52,912 nucleotides of DNA from Calothrix sp. HK-06. Lineage in GTDB: Bacteria > Cyanobacteriota > Cyanobacteriia > Cyanobacteriales > Nostocaceae. The DNA lies in contig NZ_MRCD01000065.1 of the NCBI RefSeq assembly GCF_001904745.1, positions 1 through 52,912 on the forward strand, written 5' to 3'. Positions 1-7,653 of this stretch are shown here, in pieces. The position numbers and the translations under genes were made by a program. Numbering within the stretch: the first letter of the stretch is position 1; every line of letters begins with the position of its first letter. The notes below the pieces were generated by a model. It made no database searches. It was given only the letters and a program-made list of their open reading frames with translations, and was not told where the DNA came from.

Positions 1-2
1 TA

Positions 3-2702
3 TGTATTTCGCTCTTTGACAAAATAAAAAAAGCTGCATTAACTACCGTTTGCCCACAAGATTTACAACAAGATTGGAAAGGTTTAACTCTGGCGCCAGA
101 AAAAATCGAGAACGTCTATGGTTTAGGACAACAGTTTAAAAAATTAGGTACTGCCGATGGAGACTGGTTAAGTCATGGAATACGGGAAGAACAACCCAAA
201 TGGCAAGAACAAGCGCATGGAAATGGTTTTATGCCGTTTGGCTCTGCGGGGATGGTGGGGAATGTCCAGTTTCCAATTATGTATGGTTTAGGAAAAAATA
301 ATCTTAACTATGCTCTGTTTCTCGATAACCCTTACAAACAACGCTGGGACTTTACAAGCAACCCCTGGAAAGTTCAAATGTGGGGTGATCAAATTCGTTT
401 TTATATAATGACAGGTAAAGATTTACCCGACTTACGTAAAGATTATCTAGAGTTAGTTGGCAAACCTCCAGTACCACCAAAAAAAGCCTTTGGAATGTGG
501 GTTTCAGAATTTGGTTACAAAAACTGGAATCAAGTCAAAACGCTTCGCGATGGTTTACGCGCGGATAAGTTTCCTGTTGATGGATTTGTTTTGGACTTGC
601 AATGGTTTGGAGGAATTATTAAAGACAGTCCAGATAGTCGCATGGGAGCATTAGACTGGGACGAAAGCAGTAACGATGGTAATAACTTTGAATTTCCTAA
701 CCCTGCAAAAGAAATATCTAATTTTCTACAGGATGGTATTGGTTTAGTAGCCATTGAAGAAGCTTACATTAGTAAAAATACCAATACTTTTGCACCAATG
801 CAAGCAGCAAATCTATTGGCTTATCAAAGAACTAATAATCAATGTGATGCCAACAACCAATCAGCAACCGTAATTCTCAAAAATTGGTTTGGTGAAGCTG
901 GGATGGTAGATTGGTCGGATAAAGCAGCAGGTGAATGGGTACATGAAAATCGACGCTTTCCGAATTTAGTGCAAAAGGGGATTCTCGGTCATTGGACAGA
1001 TTTAGGAGAACCGGAAAAGTACGATGGTAATGCTTGTTATGAGGGAGTAGAAGTTGCAAGTGTTAAACATAATCAACACAGAGATATTCATAACCTTTAC
1101 AACTTGTTTTGGAACCAATCTATATATGACGGTTATTTTCGCCATCGTAACGAAATCAACCGTAGACCTTTCATTGTTACACGTTCCGGCGCCCCTGGTA
1201 GTCAACGATATGGCGCCGCGATGTGGTCAGGGGATATTGGTTCTAACTTAGATTTACTTGCAACTCATTTAAATTCCGAAATGCATATGTCTTTCTCAGG
1301 TATTGATTATTATGGGTCAGACATTGGTGGTTTTCGACGCGAGGGTATTCCTTATAACGAGAATCATTCTGGTAACTTACAATATCAAAACGAAATGTAC
1401 ACCACATGGTTTGCTCACGGCGCCTGGTTTGATGTGCCCGTTCGTCCCCACACAGATAATAGTTTCCAAACAGCAAAGCGTTATGAAACATCACCGAACT
1501 TAGTTGGCTACAAACAAATAAATTTAGCAAACCTACGTCAACGTTACGAATTAACCCCCTACTACTACTCTCTTGCTTATCGGGCACATTTATTCGCAGA
1601 ACCCCTCATAGCTCCCCTAGTTTTCTACTTCCAAAATGACCCAGTAGTCAGAAACATGGGGAATCAGAAATTAATTGGTAAAGATATAATGGTGGGCGCC
1701 GTAACCAAACATGGGGAATACGAACGCGACATATATTTACCCAAGGGTCAATGGATAAACTACCATACAAATCAATCACTAACAAGTTCTGGTGAATGGA
1801 TAAAATCTTTCCCTACATATATAGATGGAATTTTCCGTTTACCTACTTTTGTGCGTTCTGGCGCCATTATCCCATTAATGCACGTCGATGCTGAAACCAA
1901 AAACGTCTTTGGAGCAGGCAATTCAAAGAATGACCTAATTCTCAAAGTTTACCCAGACGAAAAAAACAGCCAATTTACAGTCTACGAAGATGACGGCTCG
2001 ACCATCAGCTATACTGAAAACAAAGAACCAATATATCAAACCAGAACTGCAGACATTAAAGCTGTAAAATCAGGAAACATCGCGACAGTCATTATAGAAA
2101 AAGCTAAAGGCGCTTATAAAGGAGCAACTCAACAGCGAAATAACATAGTACAACTAATCGCCGAAAACGCCAAAGCCACAGATGTAACAGTAAATGGTGT
2201 CAAACTACCTCAACTAAATAGTAAAGAGGAATTTGAAGGCGCCCAGAGTGGCTGGTACAACGCAGGAGAGAACCTAATCTTAGCCAAATCAGGAATTCAA
2301 AACACACTACAAGACAAAACATTTAAATTCAACCTAACCACAATACCCACCACAACATCCATCAACTTTGTCTGTGACAACGCATGGACAAACCCCGGAG
2401 AAAGAATATATGTAGTAGGAAATCAACCACAACTAGGAAACTGGGACACCAACAAAGCCAAAGCACTATCACCAAACGTATACCACGAATACATATACAA
2501 CCCACCACCAAACCATAACGGACCTGGACCAAAAACACCAAAATGGACAAGCTTAATATCAGGTTTATCCCCCAACACATCAATAGAATGGAAATGCGTC
2601 AAAAAACTAAGCAACAATAAATGGCAATGGCAACCAGGAGAAAACAACAAAACCCAAAGTAAAAACATCTCCTACTCCGGTTCCACCAAATCAAAATTCT
2701 AA
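3..2702 (+). CDS. GH31 alpha-glucosidase with C-terminal CBM20 (5' end outside window)
   Basis: Glycoside hydrolase family 31 enzyme, expected to cleave terminal alpha-linked glucose from glycogen- or starch-type glucans. The frame is open from base 3, so the N-terminus lies to the left; the Met at 231 is internal. Seen: GH31 nucleophile segment GHWTDLGEP near base 1000, and acid/base segment RSGAPGSQRYGAAMWSGD near 1185-1235. A DUF5110-like beta domain follows. The last ~110 residues contain VGNQPQLGNWD and match a starch-binding CBM20 module. The CBM suggests action on insoluble or granular glucan. The visible length (~899 codons) is already normal for a GH31 plus CBM, so little is missing. 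No operon partner is visible downstream. Substrate specificity (alpha-1,4, alpha-1,6 or transglucosidase) cannot be read from sequence. Confidence 0.9.
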   Translation, partial: CISLFDKIKKAALTTVCPQDLQQDWKGLTLAPEKIENVYGLGQQFKKLGTADGDWLSHGIREEQPKWQEQAHGNGFMPFGSAGMVGNVQFPIMYGLGKNNLNYALFLDNPYKQRWDFTSNPWKVQMWGDQIRFYIMTGKDLPDLRKDYLELVGKPPVPPKKAFGMWVSEFGYKNWNQVKTLRDGLRADKFPVDGFVLDLQWFGGIIKDSPDSRMGALDWDESSNDGNNFEFPNPAKEISNFLQDGIGLVAIEEAYISKNTNTFAPMQAANLLAYQRTNNQCDANNQSATVILKNWFGEAGMVDWSDKAAGEWVHENRRFPNLVQKGILGHWTDLGEPEKYDGNACYEGVEVASVKHNQHRDIHNLYNLFWNQSIYDGYFRHRNEINRRPFIVTRSGAPGSQRYGAAMWSGDIGSNLDLLATHLNSEMHMSFSGIDYYGSDIGGFRREGIPYNENHSGNLQYQNEMYTTWFAHGAWFDVPVRPHTDNSFQTAKRYETSPNLVGYKQINLANLRQRYELTPYYYSLAYRAHLFAEPLIAPLVFYFQNDPVVRNMGNQKLIGKDIMVGAVTKHGEYERDIYLPKGQWINYHTNQSLTSSGEWIKSFPTYIDGIFRLPTFVRSGAIIPLMHVDAETKNVFGAGNSKNDLILKVYPDEKNSQFTVYEDDGSTISYTENKEPIYQTRTADIKAVKSGNIATVIIEKAKGAYKGATQQRNNIVQLIAENAKATDVTVNGVKLPQLNSKEEFEGAQSGWYNAGENLILAKSGIQNTLQDKTFKFNLTTIPTTTSINFVCDNAWTNPGERIYVVGNQPQLGNWDTNKAKALSPNVYHEYIYNPPPNHNGPGPKTPKWTSLISGLSPNTSIEWKCVKKLSNNKWQWQPGENNKTQSKNISYSGSTKSKF

Positions 2703-2712
2703 AAAACCGTGG

Positions 2713-2737
2713 GTGGCGCAGGCATCCCTGCCTGTGC
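2713..2737. repeat. short dispersed palindrome (CAGGCATCCTGCCTG type)
   Basis: An imperfect palindrome around GCAGGCATCCCTGCC sits just after the alpha-glucosidase stop. A close relative lies at 43834-43856, also just after a stop codon, and degenerate relatives are near 5218-5290 and 39965-39992. It could form a small hairpin in the 3' end of the transcript. Of the rest of 2738-2973, only 2929-2973 shows anything: it is open in the frame of the next gene. Confidence 0.6.
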
Positions 2738-2973
2738 AATGCTGTTAAATGGAGTTCTATAACCAAGTTAACCGACTTCTTGAATTAATTAGGTAACCAA
2801 AATCTTTTTGTCCATTTTTTAATGATGCATGGCTAACTAAAGCATCCGCATAAATTATCGTTGCAGCGTAAAGTTGTACAAAGTTGTAAACTTATGATGT
2901 GGGTCTTGGTATTGAGTCTCCTGCGTAAGCTCAACCTGCGTTCAAAAACAATAGTATAGAAGGGTTTTCTAAG

Positions 2974-3279
2974 TTGGACGGAGAGCAAATATTTTATAGA
3001 GGAGGAAGTCGTTTTCTAGCAAAACTCAACGAAGTAAAAATTGATCAAAATACTGGTTTCCTCAAACCAACTAATGGTATTTATGTTCATCTAGACCCAA
3101 ATAAAGTTCGGCGGTTTGGAGGAGCTTATAAAATTATTTATTTCCCCGATACGTTAAAAATGATACAACGAGGGGGAGACCCACAGCATTATGAAATTGT
3201 TCCCAAAGAAGCAAATTTGCTAACCTTTGAGCAGTTTAACGAGGAACTAGGAAAAATCCAAGCAGTAAAGGAGGAATAA
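2974..3279 (+). CDS. toxin-like protein, possible polymorphic-toxin C-terminal domain
   Basis: A 101-residue protein starting at TTG. The frame is open without a stop back to about 2929, so the domain may be a stranded C-terminal piece of a longer toxin. Visible segments are IFYRGGSRF, a GIYVHLDP stretch, FGGAYKI, IQRGGDPQHYEIVP, and a final LTFEQFNEEL helix. From memory, the order RGG, then GV/GI, then FGGAY, then HxEIxP resembles cargo domains at the ends of RHS/CDI-type toxins. An ADP-ribosyltransferase-like R-S-E arrangement is conceivable but unproven. A small acidic gene starts 5 bases after the stop, the classic position of an immunity gene. The toxin reading is inference; the tight two-gene pairing is seen. 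Confidence 0.55.
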   Translation: MDGEQIFYRGGSRFLAKLNEVKIDQNTGFLKPTNGIYVHLDPNKVRRFGGAYKIIYFPDTLKMIQRGGDPQHYEIVPKEANLLTFEQFNEELGKIQAVKEE

Positions 3280-3284
3280 AGTCA

Positions 3285-3632
3285 ATGGTTGATTATCCAA
3301 AGTTAAGCTTTAAATATGGATGGGATGATAGAGATGATGAAGAAACACCAATGAAAGGGTATAGAAGTGATGGTATCGTTCAGAGTCCAGCGGGAGAAAT
3401 TTATCCGGTTTACTTTATTGACCCTATTCGCTTACAGTAAGACTTGGAAGCAGAAGAGGATGATGGGTCTGCCTTCTTGGCTGAACCTGGATTAATTATC
3501 TTACCTGAAGTTACCCGTGAAGCGATGGAAAATGTAGTTAGACAATTGTGGGAGCAAGGTTATTTCAAGTCTCTTATGCCTTTAAAAATAGAGGCAGAGG
3601 AAACTGTAGAGAAAACAAGAGCGGTTGCCTAG
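3285..3632 (+). pseudogene. acidic partner (immunity-like) gene split by an in-frame TAA
   Basis: ATG at 3285, five bases after the toxin-like gene, preceded by AAAGGAGG at 3267-3274. The frame runs 51 codons (starts MVDYPKLSFKYGWDD, ends DPIRLQ) and meets TAA at 3438-3440. The same frame then continues without shift from DLEAEEDDGSAF to RAVA at 3632. The two halves read as one acidic ~115-residue protein, so the stop is probably a recent nonsense change (for example CAA or AAA to TAA). Translation could restart at the TTG at 3444, but no good ribosome site is seen. If the upstream gene encodes a toxin, loss of this partner implies that the toxin is also inactive or silent. Confidence 0.65.
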
Positions 3633-3695
3633 ATTAAGATTTAGCCAAACGAATCAACTATCTATTACAGCAGGTTGCGTATTTATAATAAACAT

Positions 3696-3723
3696 GTAGA
3701 GACGTTACATGTAACGTCTCTAC
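3696..3723. repeat. 28-bp perfect palindrome, copy 1 of 3
   Basis: Perfect palindrome with half-site GTAGAGACGTTACA, present at 3696-3723, 24240-24267 and 38877-38904 (the last two differ only at the final base). All three are in intergenic DNA. The repeat folds into a long hairpin. Similar TAGAGACG palindromes are known as dispersed repeats in filamentous cyanobacteria. No poly-T tract follows, so terminator function is not supported. Confidence 0.85.
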
Positions 3724-3791
3724 CAGGGTTCGCAATTTGCCTGCGTGTGTTTCATTTACCTGAGATATGTTATACATCCATGACAAATTTT

Positions 3792-4340
3792 CTATTGATA
3801 ATTTAACTTATAGGTTAACAACAACACGCCATTATTATAAGCTTTTGAATCAATGAATGATAAATTAACCGCCTTTGTACTTTTACCAAAAAGCCTGATA
3901 CCACTACCAAAGATTACAGGATTAAGCTTAATTATTAATTCATCAATCAATCCATTCTCAAACAGAAAACCTGCAAAAGTTCCACCTCCACATAAATAAA
4001 TATCTGTTCCCGGCGCCTTTTTCAATTCCTTGACAAATTCAACTTCATTCTTATCTATAATTTTAACCAGTTCATGTGGTTCGGCGCCAAAGCGTAAAGT
4101 CTTAGAGAAAATATAGTGCTTCATGTGCAAGTAAACAGGTGAAGGTTGTCCAGGTTGAACACCATACTGGTAGCCAAACTCATAAGTCGCTTTTCCCATC
4201 AATACCGTGTCGTATGCTTTTAGACTCTCTAGATAATCATCAGCATGTTCTCCCTCTCCTAAAAACCCTTCGACAGAACCATCCTCATGGCAAATATAAT
4301 TATCAAGTGTAGTGGCAACATGATATACAACCTTTCTCAT
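3792..4340 (-). CDS. dihydrofolate reductase-like (RibD C-terminal domain) protein
   Basis: A 182-residue single-domain protein of the RibD_C/DHFR-like fold, predicted to be an NAD(P)H-dependent reductase in the cytosol. Seen: N-terminal strand VVYHVATTLDNYICHEDGSVEGF, the segment YDTVLMGKATYEFG, the nucleotide-loop segment DIYLCGGGTFAGFLFENGLIDEL, and the PVIFGSGIRLF ending typical of stand-alone members. Its start lies 12 bases after the stop of the upstream GNAT gene, so the two are almost certainly co-transcribed. Substrate is unknown; these stand-alone proteins are rarely true folate reductases. Confidence 0.85.
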   Translation of the reverse strand: MRKVVYHVATTLDNYICHEDGSVEGFLGEGEHADDYLESLKAYDTVLMGKATYEFGYQYGVQPGQPSPVYLHMKHYIFSKTLRFGAEPHELVKIIDKNEVEFVKELKKAPGTDIYLCGGGTFAGFLFENGLIDELIIKLNPVIFGSGIRLFGKSTKAVNLSFIDSKAYNNGVLLLTYKLNYQ

Positions 4341-4352
4341 AATCCTCCCCCT

Positions 4353-5186
4353 TCAACTAATAAATTTGTATTCACAACAATCAGTTACTGGTAAATAACC
4401 TATTTTGCGATAAATATGATTTGAAACAGGATTTGCCAAATCAGTAAACAAAAAGCAAGATTTACAACCCATATCTAAAAACTTCTGGCTTAAATCAGCT
4501 ACACAAGTAGTAGCATAGCCTTTTTTGCGATATTCTTTTGGTGTATATACAGGCCCAAGCCTTTTACCATTGGGTGTTGAGCCTGCACAGCACACAAATG
4601 ATACTGGAACTTCATCCTGCCAAATATAAATAGTGTTTTGCTTAATGTAGTTATCTATATATTGTGCATTGGTCATTGGCTCACCAAATACTTCGAGTTC
4701 AAAATCCTGATTCCACTGCAGTAAAAGCGCGCGGTCTGCTTCTGTAGCATTACGTAAATAACCATTAGCTCTAATAATAGGTTGTACGGCTTGTAGTTCA
4801 TGAATCCGCATTTGCATACCTAATGTATATGTTTGACCAGTAAGATTTTCCCATGTATGAACAAAAGCTAGAGCTTCCGATGTTTGACCACTAACTCCTG
4901 GTATTTGTAAGCTTTGAGTGTATAAATCTTTGGCAAATATTTCTATCGCTTCTAAATCCTGACAAGACAGTACCAGCTTGTAAGGATGTGTCATTATTGC
5001 TACTGCTACAACTTGTTCTGTAACATCCACAGATGCCAGATAAGGATTTGGTGGGTATCTTTCTGGATTATGAACTAATGTATCACTGATACCTAAAAGT
5101 AAGCAATGTTGTGCTTCCCGGTTGATGAGGTAATCTTTTACTTGGTCATAAAATTGCTTTGCATTATGAAAACGATTTAATTTCAT
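4353..5186 (-). CDS. GNAT family N-acetyltransferase
   Basis: A 277-residue protein with a C-terminal GNAT fold, predicted to transfer an acyl group from acyl-CoA to an amine. The acetyl-CoA loop is visible as RLGPVYTPKEYRKKGYATT, followed by ADLSQKFLDMGCKSCFLFTDLANPVSNHIYRKIGY, the usual beta5-alpha4 region. The N-terminal ~130 residues form a second, more diverged GNAT-like half, as in two-domain members. First gene of a two-gene minus-strand operon with the reductase downstream. Substrate unknown. A weak palindromic repeat occupies the 110-base gap to the next gene. Confidence 0.85.
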   Translation of the reverse strand: MKLNRFHNAKQFYDQVKDYLINREAQHCLLLGISDTLVHNPERYPPNPYLASVDVTEQVVAVAIMTHPYKLVLSCQDLEAIEIFAKDLYTQSLQIPGVSGQTSEALAFVHTWENLTGQTYTLGMQMRIHELQAVQPIIRANGYLRNATEADRALLLQWNQDFELEVFGEPMTNAQYIDNYIKQNTIYIWQDEVPVSFVCCAGSTPNGKRLGPVYTPKEYRKKGYATTCVADLSQKFLDMGCKSCFLFTDLANPVSNHIYRKIGYLPVTDCCEYKFIS

Positions 5187-5296
5187 TTTTACTTACCTTA
5201 TTTTTATCGCGTAGGTTAGGCGTCCTGCCTGACTGCACAGGAACCGCACAAGCAAGACAAACTGCACAGGGAAGACACCCATGCTACAAGATTTTA

Positions 5297-7018
5297 TTAA
5301 ATTTGTGATGCAATAAGTTTAACATCGGCGTGTTTCCAAGTTGTTTCAAATTGTTGTTGTATTTCCTCTGCTTCTTTTGTTTTGCCCTGCATGTTTAGAC
5401 TTTGTGCAAGTCCAAACAGTGACCAACCATTCTCAGGATAATGTTTTAAATCTTCGCGATACACTTTTTCTGCATCTGCTGGACGGTTCGCTGTCAGTAA
5501 TACGGCGCCTAACAAATGTCTCACTGGGGAGTACCAAGTTGCAGGTTCGTCGTAATTTAATTGGTCTTCTAATGCAACACCTTGCTTCAAGTAGTCAATT
5601 GCTTTTGTATAGTCACCCTGTTTTGCAGCAATTTCACCTGCTAGTACCTGCGATGCAATTTGCATCAAATTAGCCGCAGAGTTGATATTCCAGATTGTTA
5701 CTTTCTCTAAGGAAAGGTCAGCAGCTATTTTTCTCAACTCTTCTAATTCCTGGGTTGCTTCTTGAAATTGGCCCAACGCTGTAAATGCCATCCCGCGCGC
5801 GTAATGCCAAACTCCTTGAGGATACTTTAAGTCTGCTGCTGGAGTAGGTTGCTTAAGAATTTCATCCCATTTACCAAATTTAGTCAGGGTATAAAGTGGC
5901 ATTACATAATAATGTTGTAATGTCTCATAACCAGACGCGCGCATTTGTTTTTCATCTGCCATCGCTGCTGTATTACGGGCAGCTTCAATTGCTAGCTTAC
6001 TTTGTCCGGCAGCTTCAATTGCTAGCTTACTTTGTCCTGACATTGCGGCACCTGCCAAGAGGAAGTGATGGTTGTGCGGCATGTAAGCCATTGGATAAAG
6101 ACCAGAGGCTTTATGTTGGTTCATATATTCTTTATCAACAGTGATTGCTTTTTTGTTAGCAATTACAGCATCTTGATAACGTCCGACTCGAATGTAGATA
6201 TGTGAGGGCATATGTACTAAATGTCCGGCACCTGTTACAAAATCACGAAGACGGTCAGCACTCTTAACTCCGCGTTCAGGATTAGGCGATGCTTCAACAG
6301 CATGAATATACAAATGGTTTGCTCCGGGATGATCAGGATTGCGTTTTAGAACAGATTCTAAAGCTGTCAAAACTTCCACTGTCTCCCTTCGTGGTTTACC
6401 ATCTGCTGCCCAGTAATTCCAAGGGGAAGTATCCATTACGGCTTCAGCGAATAAAGTTGCTGCATCTAAATCATCTGGATAACGCTTGTGCAAATCTCGC
6501 ATTGCATTAGCATAAGCAATATCATATAGTTTTCGGTCTGCTGTAACTTGTGGCGATGGATAACGCTTTGCTAACGCTTGAATATAGCCTTTTTCTGATT
6601 CAGTGGCATTTTTACTTAATTCAATCGCTTTTTGTAATGCTAGCCAAGCTTCTGGTACAGCGTCAGCTTCCATTACTGCGTTGATATTAGGACCTTTAAC
6701 TATAGCAACTCCCCAGTAACACATGGCACAAGTGTTATCAAGTTTTGCAGCTTCACGGAATGAGCGAGCCGCTTCATCATGGTTAAACCCGTAAGTGAGA
6801 ATTAGTCCTTGGTCAAAATAACGTTGAGCAAGTTCTGATTTTGTCGAAATTGGATGATGATAGGCGCCGAGATTTTTTAATAAAGGCGCCGTGTGTTGTA
6901 TTTCAGCACTGGGGCTTGAATTATTTGCTACTGTTATGGGTGTTTTTATAAAAGTTCCGTAAAATAGAGTAAAACCTATCAGCGCAGTCAAAATATATAT
7001 AATTCTTCTTTTCATCAA
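5297..7018 (-). CDS. membrane-anchored tetratricopeptide repeat protein
   Basis: 573 residues. An N-terminal hydrophobic segment (IIYILTALIGFTLFYGTF) after MMKRR is a signal anchor or signal peptide, so the rest is predicted periplasmic or lumenal. The body is a chain of TPR-like helical hairpins, for example AQRYFDQGLILTYGFNHDEAARSFREAA near the N-terminus and AEKVYREDLKHYPENGWSLFGLAQSL near the C-terminus. A CAMCYWG motif and PSHIYIRVGRYQDA are typical of a bacterial TPR family of unknown role. An exact 30-bp tandem duplication at 5979-6037 adds ten residues (GQSKLAIEAA twice). Probably a protein-interaction scaffold; no enzyme motif is seen. Confidence 0.85.
   Translation of the reverse strand: MMKRRIIYILTALIGFTLFYGTFIKTPITVANNSSPSAEIQHTAPLLKNLGAYHHPISTKSELAQRYFDQGLILTYGFNHDEAARSFREAAKLDNTCAMCYWGVAIVKGPNINAVMEADAVPEAWLALQKAIELSKNATESEKGYIQALAKRYPSPQVTADRKLYDIAYANAMRDLHKRYPDDLDAATLFAEAVMDTSPWNYWAADGKPRRETVEVLTALESVLKRNPDHPGANHLYIHAVEASPNPERGVKSADRLRDFVTGAGHLVHMPSHIYIRVGRYQDAVIANKKAITVDKEYMNQHKASGLYPMAYMPHNHHFLLAGAAMSGQSKLAIEAAGQSKLAIEAARNTAAMADEKQMRASGYETLQHYYVMPLYTLTKFGKWDEILKQPTPAADLKYPQGVWHYARGMAFTALGQFQEATQELEELRKIAADLSLEKVTIWNINSAANLMQIASQVLAGEIAAKQGDYTKAIDYLKQGVALEDQLNYDEPATWYSPVRHLLGAVLLTANRPADAEKVYREDLKHYPENGWSLFGLAQSLNMQGKTKEAEEIQQQFETTWKHADVKLIASQI
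5979..6037. repeat. 30-bp in-frame tandem duplication inside the TPR gene
   Basis: Two adjacent copies of a 30-bp unit starting GCAGCTTCAATTGC, at 5979-6008 and 6009-6037, identical except at the last base. The insertion keeps the frame and duplicates GQSKLAIEAA in a TPR helix. It looks recent, as expected from replication slippage. Confidence 0.9.
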
Positions 7019-7653
7019 ATAATACTCCTAATTTATACTTGCCTAACAAATTTGGGCTTCTATGTATTGAACACGCTTCAATCTAGAATTTATGCGACTA
7101 AAAGCAATAGTGCCGTAACGCACCATCAACGCTCTGAAATAGCCCATTCTTTTCGCTGCTGGCTTCCAGAATAGAAAAAAATCGGGTAGAAGTCGGGAAG
7201 AAAAATTGCTGTTTAGACTGAAAGTATTTAAAAGTGATAAGTTCTGAGTGCTGAGTGTAATGGCAACGGATAGTAAACGGATGTAACAAATAAATCATCC
7301 GTTACATCTGTTGTAACCTTTGCAAATTAGCTTTCTTTCCAAATCAAACAGAAAACCGTGAATATATTCTTCTGTCCACTCTTGCCCATAAAAACGCTGA
7401 AACATTCCTCTTGCGGCGCCTTTGCATTATACAACTCGTGCTGCTTTGGGTATCGATGGCGCGGCTTCGCCGCGCCGAGACCGATTGTGCCAGTTGCGTA
7501 AGTCCTGATTCTAAAACCCTTGTTCCGCAAGTATTTTAGGTTTTCATCTAACGAGGGTAACAGAGGAGGGATATTTAAAGTTAAATTGCAAAAATATCTG
7601 GGTACCCTAGGGATAATTCAACCAGATTTAGATAACGCAGCCCATCTAAGCTT
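7019..7653. other. 635-base intergenic region made of repeat relics
   Basis: No convincing gene is seen; the two short minus-strand ORFs lack ribosome sites and family resemblance. Contents: AAATCGGGTAGAAGTCGGGA at 7179 (a near copy is at 15488); a CTGAGTG heptamer doublet at 7244-7258; a CAACGGAT / ATCCGTTACATC inverted-repeat cluster at 7263-7313, related to the one between glcE and glcF; a GC-rich perfect palindrome at 7458-7476; and next to it GACTTACGCAACTGGCAC in reverse, a sequence common at the ends of small cyanobacterial mobile repeats. The promoter of the downstream giant kinase should lie in 7530-7650, but no clear -35/-10 pair stands out. Confidence 0.55.
7458..7476. repeat. GC-rich perfect hairpin
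   Basis: GGCGCGG, a CTTCG loop, then CCGCGCC: a 7-bp GC stem with a stable tetraloop-like turn, in an otherwise AT-rich stretch. This type of hairpin is common within dispersed cyanobacterial repeats. Confidence 0.75.

Noticed and set aside
1243-1587. 114-residue minus-strand ORF in the alpha-glucosidase gene
   Set aside because: Antisense to conserved GH31 motifs, with no ribosome site; a shadow.
7098-7530. Two minus-strand ORFs, one with a transposase-like ATGTIG stretch
   Set aside because: They overlap known types of short repeats and a GC hairpin, lack ribosome sites and show no continuous family similarity.
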